Source of the DNA: JACJWR01 sp964556255
GTDB lineage: Bacteria > Actinomycetota > Actinomycetes > S36-B12 > UBA10799
Direction: 5' to 3'
DNA length: 64,000 bases
NCBI GenBank assembly: GCA_964556255.1
Contig: CAZKVQ010000003.1
Span: 1 to 64,000, forward strand
The notes under the pieces are model-generated. The model made no database searches. It saw nothing but the letters and a program-made list of their open reading frames with translations, and was not told the DNA's origin. Shown here piece by piece: positions 26,509-34,154 of this stretch (position 1 is its first letter; each line of letters opens with the position of its first letter). Both the position numbers and the translations under genes were made by a program.

Positions 26509-27312
26509 ATGAGCGAAGGGTCATCGATTCCGGTCCTGGTCATCCCCGGGATCTACGGTTCCGGGCCGACCCACTGGCAGACGCGTTGGCAAGAACTGCA
26601 TCCACAATGGGTCCGCGTCGAACAGCGCTCGTGGGACCGCCCCGATCGCGCGACATGGGTGGCCACGCTGGAGTTCGCAGTCGCTGCCTGTCGGCGCCCC
26701 CCGATCCTCGTTGCCCACAGTCTCGGCTGTGCCCTGGTGGCGCACTGGGCCGGCGTTTCCAGCCTGCCAGTTCGGGCCGCGCTGTTGGTCGCCCCGGCCG
26801 ACGTCGACTCCGTCGATCGGACGCCCGACGCCGTGCGGTCCTTCGCGCCTATGCCTACGAGAACACTGCCCTTCCCCAGCATGCTGGTGGCAAGCACAAA
26901 CGATCAGTACGTCAGCATCGAGCGCTCCCGGGGATTCGCTCGCGCCTGGGGCAGTGACTTCGTGAACCTGGGCGCCCAGGGTCACATCAACGCCGACTCT
27001 GAGCTGGATGACTGGCCGGCCGGGCTCGCCCTGTTGGGGCAGTTGATCCAGGACACCGACCCGGCCGGTGCCGATCGAAGTTCCGCACGCGAGGATGTGC
27101 GGAACCGAGGAGAGGACGACACGATGGCCGAGAGCGAAGGTGTGCTCGAAAAGCAACCCGCCGAGATGACCGACGACGAGTTGCAACAGGCGGTTCAACT
27201 GCTGGAGGTCGACCTCGCGAAGAGTCAGTACGGCACCCGGGGTCATGAGAACGCCGAGGCCATGCTGAACGCCGTGATGGCCGAGGCTGAGCGACGCGCG
27301 GCGGCCGGGTAG
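26509..27312 (+). CDS. RBBP9/YdeN-type serine hydrolase with C-terminal helical extension
   Basis: 267-aa protein. Residues 1 to about 185 form a small alpha/beta-hydrolase of the RBBP9/YdeN group: VIPGIYGSGPTHWQTRW near the N terminus, nucleophile in VAHSLGC, ASTNDQYV for the acid and GAQGHINADS for the His. The remaining part after about 195 is a charged helical segment unlike this family. A strong ribosome site (GAGGAGAGG) stands 8 nt before an in-frame ATG at 27124, so a separate 62-residue protein beginning MAESEGVLEK may also be made. Endogenous substrate unknown. Confidence 0.8.
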   Translation: MSEGSSIPVLVIPGIYGSGPTHWQTRWQELHPQWVRVEQRSWDRPDRATWVATLEFAVAACRRPPILVAHSLGCALVAHWAGVSSLPVRAALLVAPADVDSVDRTPDAVRSFAPMPTRTLPFPSMLVASTNDQYVSIERSRGFARAWGSDFVNLGAQGHINADSELDDWPAGLALLGQLIQDTDPAGADRSSAREDVRNRGEDDTMAESEGVLEKQPAEMTDDELQQAVQLLEVDLAKSQYGTRGHENAEAMLNAVMAEAERRAAAG

Positions 27313-27331
27313 TCAGCGCCGATCGGCTGAC
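27312..27331 (+). terminator. Possible hairpin terminator
   Basis: GTCAGC and GCTGAC form a 6-bp stem around 8 nt, overlapping the stop codon end of the hydrolase gene. No U run follows, so termination is uncertain. Confidence 0.3.
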
Positions 27332-27374
27332 GCGGGTGCTGGTGCGCCGGCGGCGACGCAGGTCGCACGACCGG

Positions 27375-27426
27375 TCGGTTGGGTTCCAGGCACGACTACG
27401 TCGGTTGAGTCCCGGGCACGACTACT
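27375..27426. repeat. Tandem 26-bp imperfect direct repeat
   Basis: Two head-to-tail 26-nt units (27375-27400 and 27401-27426) that share most bases, both ending GGCACGACTAC plus one base. The second unit overlaps the last codons of the convergent minus-strand gene. Purpose unknown. Confidence 0.7.
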
Positions 27427-27904
27427 GAGTGGATTTCGGAACTACGCTGCGGCTGGTGCTGCAGTTCTTCAGTGCCGCCTGAGTCCGGGAGGTGCACACC
27501 TCGAGGTAGGTGGGGGAGTTAAGCAGGGAGCCGGCGGCGATGGCCACATAGCCGCATGGCTTGGCGTGGGCGATGACCCCGAAACCGCTGCCGGCGAACT
27601 TGCCGATGTTGAACCCGCCACCGCCCCAAGCCTGGATCTGATAGCCGCGGCGCGGCAGATTCCGCAGGTAGTAGAGGCCGACCTGCAGCGGTGAGGTTCC
27701 GGTGATCGAGTACTTGCGGTAGACGGCACCCTGCTTGCGCCCCGATCCGAGCACTGTGGCCGGGCCAGGGACGTGAGGGATCGCGCACGGGATGACGTCG
27801 CCGCGCGTGGAATCGGTCGGCGCGGCTGCTGAGGCGGAAGTCGGCGTCAGCGCGAGGGGCGCGGCCAGGGCGAGGGCCCCGCCCAGAATCATCGCCTTTC
27901 GCAT
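27422..27904 (-). CDS. Small secreted protein, function unknown
   Basis: 160-aa exported protein: signal peptide 1-27 (ending ASASAAA) and a mature part of about 130 residues with four Cys (in VIPCAIP, AKPCGYV, EVCTSR and KNCSTS) that could form two disulfides. The middle is Gly/aromatic-rich (QIQAWGGGGFNIGKF). It belongs to no family that I recognise. AGGAG lies about 9 nt before the ATG. It follows the VOC gene on the same strand by 6 nt, so the two are probably co-transcribed. Confidence 0.7.
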   Translation of the reverse strand: MRKAMILGGALALAAPLALTPTSASAAAPTDSTRGDVIPCAIPHVPGPATVLGSGRKQGAVYRKYSITGTSPLQVGLYYLRNLPRRGYQIQAWGGGGFNIGKFAGSGFGVIAHAKPCGYVAIAAGSLLNSPTYLEVCTSRTQAALKNCSTSRSVVPKSTQ

Positions 27905-27910
27905 GCGCCA

Positions 27911-28678
27911 CTACTCCTGGGGAAGTTGGATGATGTTGACGTTGGCGCCGTCCGGGTCCATCAGCGATGCGATGGTCCCGGCGCTCATCTCTTCGGGGCC
28001 CATCAGGACCGACGCGCCGGCTTCGAGCGCATAGGCGGTTGCTGCCTGGGCATCGTCCACCGCGAAATACACAGACCAATTCGGAGGTACTTCAGGCGGC
28101 ACCATCGGCGGCATGGCCATCGCTCCCCCGAAGTCCTGGCCGTCCACCGACAGCAGCGTGTAGGGCATGGGAACATCGGGTGCATCCCGCGCCTCGGCGC
28201 CCAGTAGCGCTGTGTAGAAGTCCAGGGCGGCCGGGAGTTCGCGGGTCATCAACTCGAACCAAGCGGCGGAACCCTGGCCAGAGTGCACCTCGAACCCGGT
28301 GTGGGTTCCGGGTTCCGTCAGGCCGAAGGCGGCACCGGACGGGTCGGCGAGCACCGCGATGGTGCACTTGTGCTCACCGCCGATGTCGACCCTCATCGGC
28401 GGCGCCAGAGTGGTGGCCCCCAACTGGGTTGCTCGGACGACGGCTGAGGCCACGTCGTCGGTCGTGAAGAAGATCGTCCAGAAGGACGCCTCCGTGCCGG
28501 GGTAGCGGGGGGCCAATCCTGCTGCGGCCTTGCCCTCGACGTCGGCTTGGATCCAACCACCGGCGTCCGGGTGGGCCTCCCGATACTCCCAGCCCAATAG
28601 TCCTGCATAGAAGGCGGACTCGGCGGCCACGTCGGAACACGCCAGGTCGACCCACGTGGGGGGTCCGATGATCGTCAT
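27911..28678 (-). CDS. Two-domain VOC (glyoxalase/bleomycin-resistance fold) protein
   Basis: 255-aa cytosolic protein with two vicinal-oxygen-chelate domains (about 5-125 and 130-250). Each opens with a strand and a helix that carries FYAGLLGWE or FYTALLGAE and closes with a DPSGAAFGLTEPG or DPDGANVNIIQLP strand. Similar proteins in actinomycetes are hydroxylase-like or resistance-type VOC proteins of unknown substrate; metal ligands are not conserved clearly enough to assign glyoxalase activity. ATG 28678 is preferred over an upstream GTG because a TAGGGT box sits 7 nt before it. Confidence 0.82.
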   Translation of the reverse strand: MTIIGPPTWVDLACSDVAAESAFYAGLLGWEYREAHPDAGGWIQADVEGKAAAGLAPRYPGTEASFWTIFFTTDDVASAVVRATQLGATTLAPPMRVDIGGEHKCTIAVLADPSGAAFGLTEPGTHTGFEVHSGQGSAAWFELMTRELPAALDFYTALLGAEARDAPDVPMPYTLLSVDGQDFGGAMAMPPMVPPEVPPNWSVYFAVDDAQAATAYALEAGASVLMGPEEMSAGTIASLMDPDGANVNIIQLPQE

Positions 28679-28685
28679 GGGCCTC

Positions 28686-28691
28686 ACCCTA
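28686..28691 (-). promoter_or_regulatory. -10 box TAGGGT of a leaderless transcript
   Basis: TAGGGT on the minus strand ends 7 nt before the ATG at 28678. It overlaps the stop region of the next gene. Confidence 0.5.
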
Positions 28692-30008
28692 GGACGCCGG
28701 GGCCGGGGCGTCTACCGGCCCGCGGGTACGCATCCGGGAGGTTGCCTGCCAGCAGAGGACCAGCGCCGCCAGGTTGGCCAGGGCTGTTGAGGGCAGCCCA
28801 AGCATTCCGGCCCCCAGCCAAGTAGCGAATCCGGTCACCGAGATGTTGAGGATGATGAATCCTGCCGCCAGGCCCACAAACAACGGCGGCAATCCGAACC
28901 ACCGCGGGAGTCGGTTGACCTTGGACTCTCCGCGCGCGGCGACGCCCGCGATGAGCCAGGCAAGCGGGACAACAACCACCACCACCGCCACATGTACCAA
29001 CCACCACGGCAGAGACAGCGGCGCCACGGACCAACCGGTCGCCAGGGCGATACCGGCAGCACCTCCGACCAGAGGGATGTGCCAGAGGTAGATGCCCATC
29101 CCCCTTGCGCCCACCAACGCAACGATGCTCCAGAAGCGGTCATGGGAGAGTGCTCTGGCCAGGACCGGCCACACGGCCGCGAGCGCGAGAACTTGCGCGC
29201 AGCCGTAGAGGGCCAGCACGACGCTGGGAGGCGACAGGTTCGATAGCTCAGGGTCGCCGCCGATGGTTACCAACGAGGTGGAATATGGGCCGAGCAGGGC
29301 TAGAGCCAGCGCTGCCCCGAGTGCCAGCAGCGCACCCATGCCCGTGAACGATCTGGGGGCCTGTCGCAGTTGCGGCAGGCTGTAGCCGAGTTGATGGAGC
29401 CACCCCCAGACCAGCAGCAGGTTGAGCCAGCCGATGGCACTGGGCGCCCCAGCGATACGGGCGGCGTCCACCAGGCAGATGACGCAGAACCACACAGCCA
29501 GGGTCAGCAACGGCCTGCTCGCCCACCGTCGGGTTACCGGTGCCGCCACGACCACCAAGGTGTAGACCCCGGCGAACCACAACAGCTGGGACAGAAATCT
29601 CCCCGCCCCGACGACCTGATCGGAAAACAGGCCGAGGGGCAGTAGCACGACTGTCCAGAACGTCGCGTAGACGAGCACCGGAGTCACGAGTCGCCTGGTC
29701 CGACGGAGCCGGAAATGTGCTGGATCGGTGCGCCCCAGCGAGGCCGCGTTGGACACTGCCCCCGCTGCGAAGAACAGCGGCAACACCTGGAAGATCCAGG
29801 TCAACACGCGCAGCCCCGGGTTCAACTCCAGAACGTTGACGGCCGAACCGGCAGGGGTGATGTGCCAGGCGAGGCTGTGCCCCACGACCACGGCGAGCAG
29901 TGCGGCCGCCTTGACCGCATCGAGCACCCGGTCACGGTTCCCGGTCGCGGCCAGGACCCTGGCGACGAGCCCCGAATCATCGGTGTTCGGCACCGACCCG
30001 CTACCCAT
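28689..30008 (-). CDS. Membrane acyltransferase family 3 protein
   Basis: 439-aa integral membrane protein with about 10-11 helices, of the acyltransferase_3 family that O-acylates sugars or envelope molecules. The family features are the early RDRVLDAVKAAALLAVVVGHS (basic residues then the catalytic His of the first helix), FFAAGAVSN, and RRTRRLVTPVLVY with the conserved Arg cluster. The acceptor is unknown; the polysaccharide locus 10 kb away is a possible but unsupported target. The stop lies 10 nt from the VOC ATG. Confidence 0.83.
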   Translation of the reverse strand: MGSGSVPNTDDSGLVARVLAATGNRDRVLDAVKAAALLAVVVGHSLAWHITPAGSAVNVLELNPGLRVLTWIFQVLPLFFAAGAVSNAASLGRTDPAHFRLRRTRRLVTPVLVYATFWTVVLLPLGLFSDQVVGAGRFLSQLLWFAGVYTLVVVAAPVTRRWASRPLLTLAVWFCVICLVDAARIAGAPSAIGWLNLLLVWGWLHQLGYSLPQLRQAPRSFTGMGALLALGAALALALLGPYSTSLVTIGGDPELSNLSPPSVVLALYGCAQVLALAAVWPVLARALSHDRFWSIVALVGARGMGIYLWHIPLVGGAAGIALATGWSVAPLSLPWWLVHVAVVVVVVPLAWLIAGVAARGESKVNRLPRWFGLPPLFVGLAAGFIILNISVTGFATWLGAGMLGLPSTALANLAALVLCWQATSRMRTRGPVDAPAPAS

Positions 30009-30081
30009 AGCCTCACACTGTGCCCGGTTCGGTCGGTGTTGGGGCGGTGGGCGAGAATTTCCTCGAACGGCCCGGGGATGC

Positions 30082-30795
30082 TCAGCCTCCGGTGAGGCAG
30101 CCGTAACGGAATGCGGTCGACGGCTTGGTGGTCTCACACCATTGCGCCCCGGTCAGGTTGGCGCCGGCAAGGTTCGCCCCAGTCAGATCCATCCAGTTCA
30201 CGTCGGCGCCGGTGAGATTCGCTCCGCGCAGGTCGGCATTGCGCAGGTCGGCTCCCACCAGGTGTGTTCTGCTCAAGTTGGCGCTCGCGAGATGGGCCCC
30301 CACCATCCGGGTGCCGGTCATTGTGGCGCCGACGAAGACCGCTCGGGTCGCCACGACCCCGTTCATCTTGGCGATCCGCAGTCGGGTGTTGCGCAGGTCG
30401 GCGCCCACGAGGTTGGTTCCATCCATCCGAGCGGACTCAAGGTTCGCGCCAATCGCGTGTACGCCGACCAGGGAGGCTCCCGTCAGGTTCACCCTCTTCG
30501 CCTGGGAGTAGCCGATAAAGGCGCCGCGCAGATTGGCGCGCGCCAGCACCGTTCCCGTGAGGTTCGCGCGGATCAGGTTGGCCCCGACCAGGTTCGCCGC
30601 CGTCAGGTTTCGAAGGCTCAGGTTCAGCCCGGACAGGTTGCAGTGGGAGAGGTCGCCGCCGGGTTTCAGTTGCTTGCGGCATGCGGCCGCCGGCCGGTAG
30701 TTGACCGCCTCACCTGTCGCGGGTGCGGCGAGACCCACTACGCCGGCGGCCAGGACAGCTGTGGAGGTCAGTGCCGCCAGCCGACGCAATCGCAT
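30082..30795 (-). CDS. Secreted pentapeptide-repeat protein
   Basis: 237-aa exported protein. A signal peptide (1-28, ending APATG) is followed by a Cys-containing cap (ACRKQLKPGGDLSHCNLSG) and about 30 A(N/D)Lxx pentapeptide repeats to residue about 215, such as LVGANLIRANLTG and LRNADLRGANLTGAD. These fold into a right-handed quadrilateral beta-helix. Function is unknown; cytosolic members protect gyrase, but this one is exported, so that role is unlikely. A TACCGT box lies 6 nt before the ATG. Confidence 0.88.
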   Translation of the reverse strand: MRLRRLAALTSTAVLAAGVVGLAAPATGEAVNYRPAAACRKQLKPGGDLSHCNLSGLNLSLRNLTAANLVGANLIRANLTGTVLARANLRGAFIGYSQAKRVNLTGASLVGVHAIGANLESARMDGTNLVGADLRNTRLRIAKMNGVVATRAVFVGATMTGTRMVGAHLASANLSRTHLVGADLRNADLRGANLTGADVNWMDLTGANLAGANLTGAQWCETTKPSTAFRYGCLTGG

Positions 30796-30801
30796 GACGC
30801 A

Positions 30802-30807
30802 ACGGTA
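30802..30807 (-). promoter_or_regulatory. -10 box TACCGT of a leaderless transcript
   Basis: TACCGT on the minus strand ends 6 nt before the ATG at 30795; no Shine-Dalgarno sequence between. Confidence 0.55.
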
Positions 30808-30970
30808 CGTCGCCCGGTCCGCGGCACGCCACGCGAGGCCAGGCGAGTCCGCGGAGGGTGATTCCGATCACCGGTGCTCAACTCTGGCCGCTGCGGCGCC
30901 GATCTCCTAAGAGGGAGAGTCCTCGGCTGCTCGGCTGGTGGTCAGTCGGGTCGGCACTGCGGAAGTGGTC

Positions 30971-31993
30971 ATGATGTTCAGGTGGATGCGAGTTCTGGGA
31001 GGCGCCGTCGGTGCCGTGCTCGCGTTTGCCCTGATCAGCGGTGCGCCGGCCGCCGCCGCGCCCTCGGCCGCTCTGGGGGTGTCGGGCGGTTCGGTCACCA
31101 GCACCGGAGTCGTGTCCGCCCCGGTCTACTTGGCGACGTCCTATTACGTCCGGGTGCGTGCGACGTTCCCCGCCAGCCTGCAACTCGGGGCGGTCAGCCA
31201 ATTGAAGGTGACCTACGACCCCGGGGTGACATGCTCGGTCAGTTCGGTGGAACGGTATGCCAGCCCGACGTACATCAAGGCGATCACGTGGACCTGCACC
31301 AGGGCGGGAACCACGGCCAAGGTTGCCGGATTCACGGTTGCCTTCCGGAACGTCACCTACCGCTTCTCGACCACGTTCCGCCCGGTGAACCTCGGGCTGT
31401 CGACGATGTTCAAGGTCATCAATTCCGGCGGTGCGCGATGGCAGCCCTGCTACCGCACGCTGAAGGTGGCTTTGAACATGAATGGCCTCTCGGCTGCGGA
31501 GCGGGCGCTCGTGGTGCAGGCCTTCGACGAGATCAAGGCGACCACCGGTATCGGCTACACGATCGTGGGGACGACCACGATGATTCCCAACAGGTCCAAC
31601 TTCGGGCAGACGGTCAAGGGTGTCGACATCGTCTTCGCCTTCGCGCGCCCCGGCCAGTCGAATCTGTTCACGGCGGCGAATCCAGGGGTGATCGGTCAGG
31701 GCGGGGCCAGCTGGTTCCTGAACCACAACAGTTCAAAGTCCTGGAACGAGTACCGCGACGGAAAGGTCGTGATCTCGACCGCCGTGCTGGCGCAGTCGGC
31801 GCCCACCCGCAAGTTGGTCTACATGCACGAGTTGGGCCATGTGATGGGCCTGGATCACGTCTCCTCGCTCGGCACCCAGGTGATGGAGCCGGTCATGCGG
31901 AATGACCGTCCTGCCGTCTGGGGGCTGGGTGACCGCGCCGGCTTGGCGAAGCTGGGGCTCAAGTCCGGATGCCTGCCGTTCGCCTGGCAGTGA
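30971..31993 (+). CDS. Secreted matrixin-type metalloprotease, second copy
   Basis: 340-aa exported zinc protease. The signal peptide ends near residue 30 (SGAPAAAAP). An N-terminal beta-rich domain (about 35-160) is followed by the catalytic domain with LKVALNMNG, the zinc motif HELGHVMGLDH and a Met-turn VMEPVM. The N-terminal domain is absent from the matrixin at 1865-2962, so the two are not simple duplicates. The two adjacent ATGs at 30971 and 30974 are equivalent; no clear ribosome site is visible. Confidence 0.87.
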   Translation: MMFRWMRVLGGAVGAVLAFALISGAPAAAAPSAALGVSGGSVTSTGVVSAPVYLATSYYVRVRATFPASLQLGAVSQLKVTYDPGVTCSVSSVERYASPTYIKAITWTCTRAGTTAKVAGFTVAFRNVTYRFSTTFRPVNLGLSTMFKVINSGGARWQPCYRTLKVALNMNGLSAAERALVVQAFDEIKATTGIGYTIVGTTTMIPNRSNFGQTVKGVDIVFAFARPGQSNLFTAANPGVIGQGGASWFLNHNSSKSWNEYRDGKVVISTAVLAQSAPTRKLVYMHELGHVMGLDHVSSLGTQVMEPVMRNDRPAVWGLGDRAGLAKLGLKSGCLPFAWQ

Positions 31994-32107
31994 CGTTCAC
32001 GTTGCCTGGCAGGAGTTCACATCAAACGCCGTTCGGGATGCGCTTAGCCGGCCATCCATCAGATCGCTGGCATGTGCAGATGGGTCCGGACACCTCCCGA
32101 CCCACTG

Positions 32108-33817
32108 TCATGACTCCTCTGCGGCAGGGGCAGGTGCTGGGATCTGGCTGGGTCCCGCCGCTGCCTCCTCCGGGTACTTCTCTCCGTAGGCCGCCACGGC
32201 GGTTCCGATGGTCTCGTAGAAATTGTCGGCGCCGATCGTGTCGTAGCAGCCGTGCTTACGAAGCAGCAGCATGACCTCATGGCGCGTCCGGGCCAGCCAG
32301 AGTTCAGCGCCCTGCTCGTGGATACTCAGAACGAGATCCTCCAACGTGTCCAGGCTGGTCGTGTCGAGGTTGGGTGAGGCCTCCATGTTGATCACGAACA
32401 CCTTGGTGTCCGGCTCCATCGCGTCGATCGCCTCGGTGAAGAAGTCCGGGGCGTTGATGAAGAAGAGCGGAGCCTCGTAGCGGAAGACTACGAGCCCGGG
32501 AACCGTCTCCACCTTCTTGTGCTTGTCCACCGCGTGCATGCTCTGGCTCATCGGCGTGAACCCCAGCACCGACGCCGTCGGTCGTGCCAGCCGCGCGAGG
32601 AAGGCCACGACCGAGGCCGCGATCGCGAACCCGATGCCGGGCAGGATGCCGAAGAGCAGAACGGCGATGGTGCAGGAGGCTGCGATCGCGAACTCGTTTC
32701 GGTGCAGCCGTCGGAGTTTGCGCCATTCGGGCAGTTCGATCAGGGAGATGGCCGCGTAGAGGATGATGCCTGCCAGACCGGCCTGGGGGATCTTCTCGAG
32801 CAGGCCGCCGATCAGGATCGGTGCCAACAGGATCATGACAGCGACCACCAGCGAGTAGTGCTTGCTGGTCGCCCCGGAGGAGCGCGCCAACGCCGTGCGC
32901 GAGGACGAAGCCGACACCGGGTACCCGGAGAAGAACCCGGTCGCCAGCTGCGCGCCGCCCACGGCGATCATCTCCCGCTCCGGGGAGGAGCGTTGCCCAT
33001 CGTTGATCGCTCGCGAGGTGACCATCACGTCGGTGAAGGCCACCGCGGCGACCGTCACCGCCGGCCAGAACAGGCTCTGCACGAGGCTCCAACTGAAGTC
33101 CGGAACGGCGAACGTGGGCAGGCCGGTGGTGACCGGTCCGATCGTGGGCACATCCACCAGCAGGCCCAGCACGATTGCCACGGCAAGGGCGATGACGGCG
33201 CCTGGGATCTTGGGGGAGATCTTAGGCAGCCCCCATGCGATGAGGGCGACGATGACTCCGATGCCCAGTGTCACCCAGTTGGGTGTGGACCATGTCGTCT
33301 TGGTGAACAGCGACCAGAGGTCCTCGGTGTTGGCGTCGATCCCCGTCAACTTCTGGAGTTGGGACATCACCATCAGCACGGCGATCCCCGTGAGGTAGCC
33401 CACCAGTACCGGCACCGACAGCAGATCAGCCAGGAAGGCGAGTTTGAGGAATCTCCCGATGATGAGTACCAGTCCCACTATGGCCGCCATGGTGGGCAGC
33501 ACCAGTGCGGGTGACAGCCCGCTCGCCGCGGCCGCCGGGCCTGCGGCTGCGGCCGCCATCAGAGCGACCGCTGACTCGGGACCTACCGAAAGCCACTTGT
33601 GCTTGCCGAGGATCGCGTAGGCCAGCAACGGAACGATCGCGGTGGCCAGCCCGACGGCCGCTCCGACCCCGGCCAAGCTCCCGTAGGCCATCGCCTGGGG
33701 GATGACGTAGGCCCCGACCGAGATGCCGGCCACCAGGTTGCCAAGGGTGAACCACGTCTTGGGTTGCAGGTTGCCGACCTTGTCGCGGTACGACTGCGCC
33801 ACTGCGGCCAGCGCCAT
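32108..33817 (-). CDS. SulP-family anion transporter with STAS domain
   Basis: 569-aa membrane transporter (about 12-14 helices) with a cytosolic C-terminal STAS domain (about 430-545). Markers are the N-terminal LVAGISVGAYVIPQAMAYGSLAGV and LYAAISLIELPEW. SulP proteins carry sulfate, bicarbonate or dicarboxylates; which one applies cannot be told. The ATG at 33817 has GAGGAGGT upstream. A -10-like TACGCT (33855-33860, minus) follows a pair of PhoP-box-like repeats (33870-33891) by 9 nt, a spacing typical of PhoB/PhoP-activated promoters, so expression under phosphate limitation is plausible. Confidence 0.9.
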   Translation of the reverse strand: MALAAVAQSYRDKVGNLQPKTWFTLGNLVAGISVGAYVIPQAMAYGSLAGVGAAVGLATAIVPLLAYAILGKHKWLSVGPESAVALMAAAAAGPAAAASGLSPALVLPTMAAIVGLVLIIGRFLKLAFLADLLSVPVLVGYLTGIAVLMVMSQLQKLTGIDANTEDLWSLFTKTTWSTPNWVTLGIGVIVALIAWGLPKISPKIPGAVIALAVAIVLGLLVDVPTIGPVTTGLPTFAVPDFSWSLVQSLFWPAVTVAAVAFTDVMVTSRAINDGQRSSPEREMIAVGGAQLATGFFSGYPVSASSSRTALARSSGATSKHYSLVVAVMILLAPILIGGLLEKIPQAGLAGIILYAAISLIELPEWRKLRRLHRNEFAIAASCTIAVLLFGILPGIGFAIAASVVAFLARLARPTASVLGFTPMSQSMHAVDKHKKVETVPGLVVFRYEAPLFFINAPDFFTEAIDAMEPDTKVFVINMEASPNLDTTSLDTLEDLVLSIHEQGAELWLARTRHEVMLLLRKHGCYDTIGADNFYETIGTAVAAYGEKYPEEAAAGPSQIPAPAPAAEES

Positions 33818-33869
33818 CGTCCGACCTCCTCGCGATACACGTGCTGTGCGGGTCAGCGTAGGGGAGAAC

Positions 33870-33891
33870 TCCGGGTGAACAGGAGATGAAT
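33870..33891 (-). promoter_or_regulatory. PhoP-box-like direct repeat facing the SulP gene
   Basis: On the minus strand two adjacent 11-nt units read ATTCATCTCCT and GTTCACCCGGA; the actinobacterial PhoP unit is close to GTTCACCNNNN. The pair ends 9 nt before a TACGCT -10-like hexamer. Confidence 0.55.
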
Positions 33892-34004
33892 GAGCAGGTT
33901 GTCCCGCAACGCCCAGCGGGGCCTGCTGGCGGCGGGCCGAGTATTCCCAGCGCGACCTCGAGTCGCGGGCCCTCATCGGTACGACGGAGGATCATCACGC
34001 GTGA

Positions 34005-34026
34005 GTTCATGTTCCGTTCACCTGGC
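34005..34026 (+). promoter_or_regulatory. PhoP-box-like direct repeat facing the Pit gene
   Basis: Two adjacent 11-nt units, GTTCATGTTCC (34005-34015) and GTTCACCTGGC (34016-34026), match the actinobacterial PhoP direct-repeat unit. They lie 129 nt before the phosphate-permease start. Confidence 0.6.
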
Positions 34027-34143
34027 GTACGCCGAGAGTTCCTCTGGGGAATCACTTTCGTTTGCCGATCCCTGCTTCGATGGGCCTTCTGCTGATCTAT
34101 CTTCAGAGGCATCAGCTGTATTCGGGCGAGAACAGATGAAGGG

Positions 34144-34149
34144 TAAATT
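34144..34149 (+). promoter_or_regulatory. Possible -10 box TAAATT of a leaderless pit transcript
   Basis: TAAATT ends 5 nt before the GTG at 34155. Slightly closer than in the other leaderless genes here, so less certain. Confidence 0.35.
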
Positions 34150-34154
34150 CCGAG

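Larger units (their letters stand above)
33818..34154. promoter_or_regulatory. 337-nt divergent regulatory region of sulP and pit
   Basis: No gene is visible here. It holds two pairs of 11-nt PhoP-box-like units, one facing each transporter gene (annotated separately), and A+T-richer sequence at 34080-34150 before the pit start. Confidence 0.6.

Noticed and set aside
30082..30795. Qnr-like gyrase protection protein
   Set aside because: It has pentapeptide repeats but also a signal peptide, so it does not act in the cytosol.
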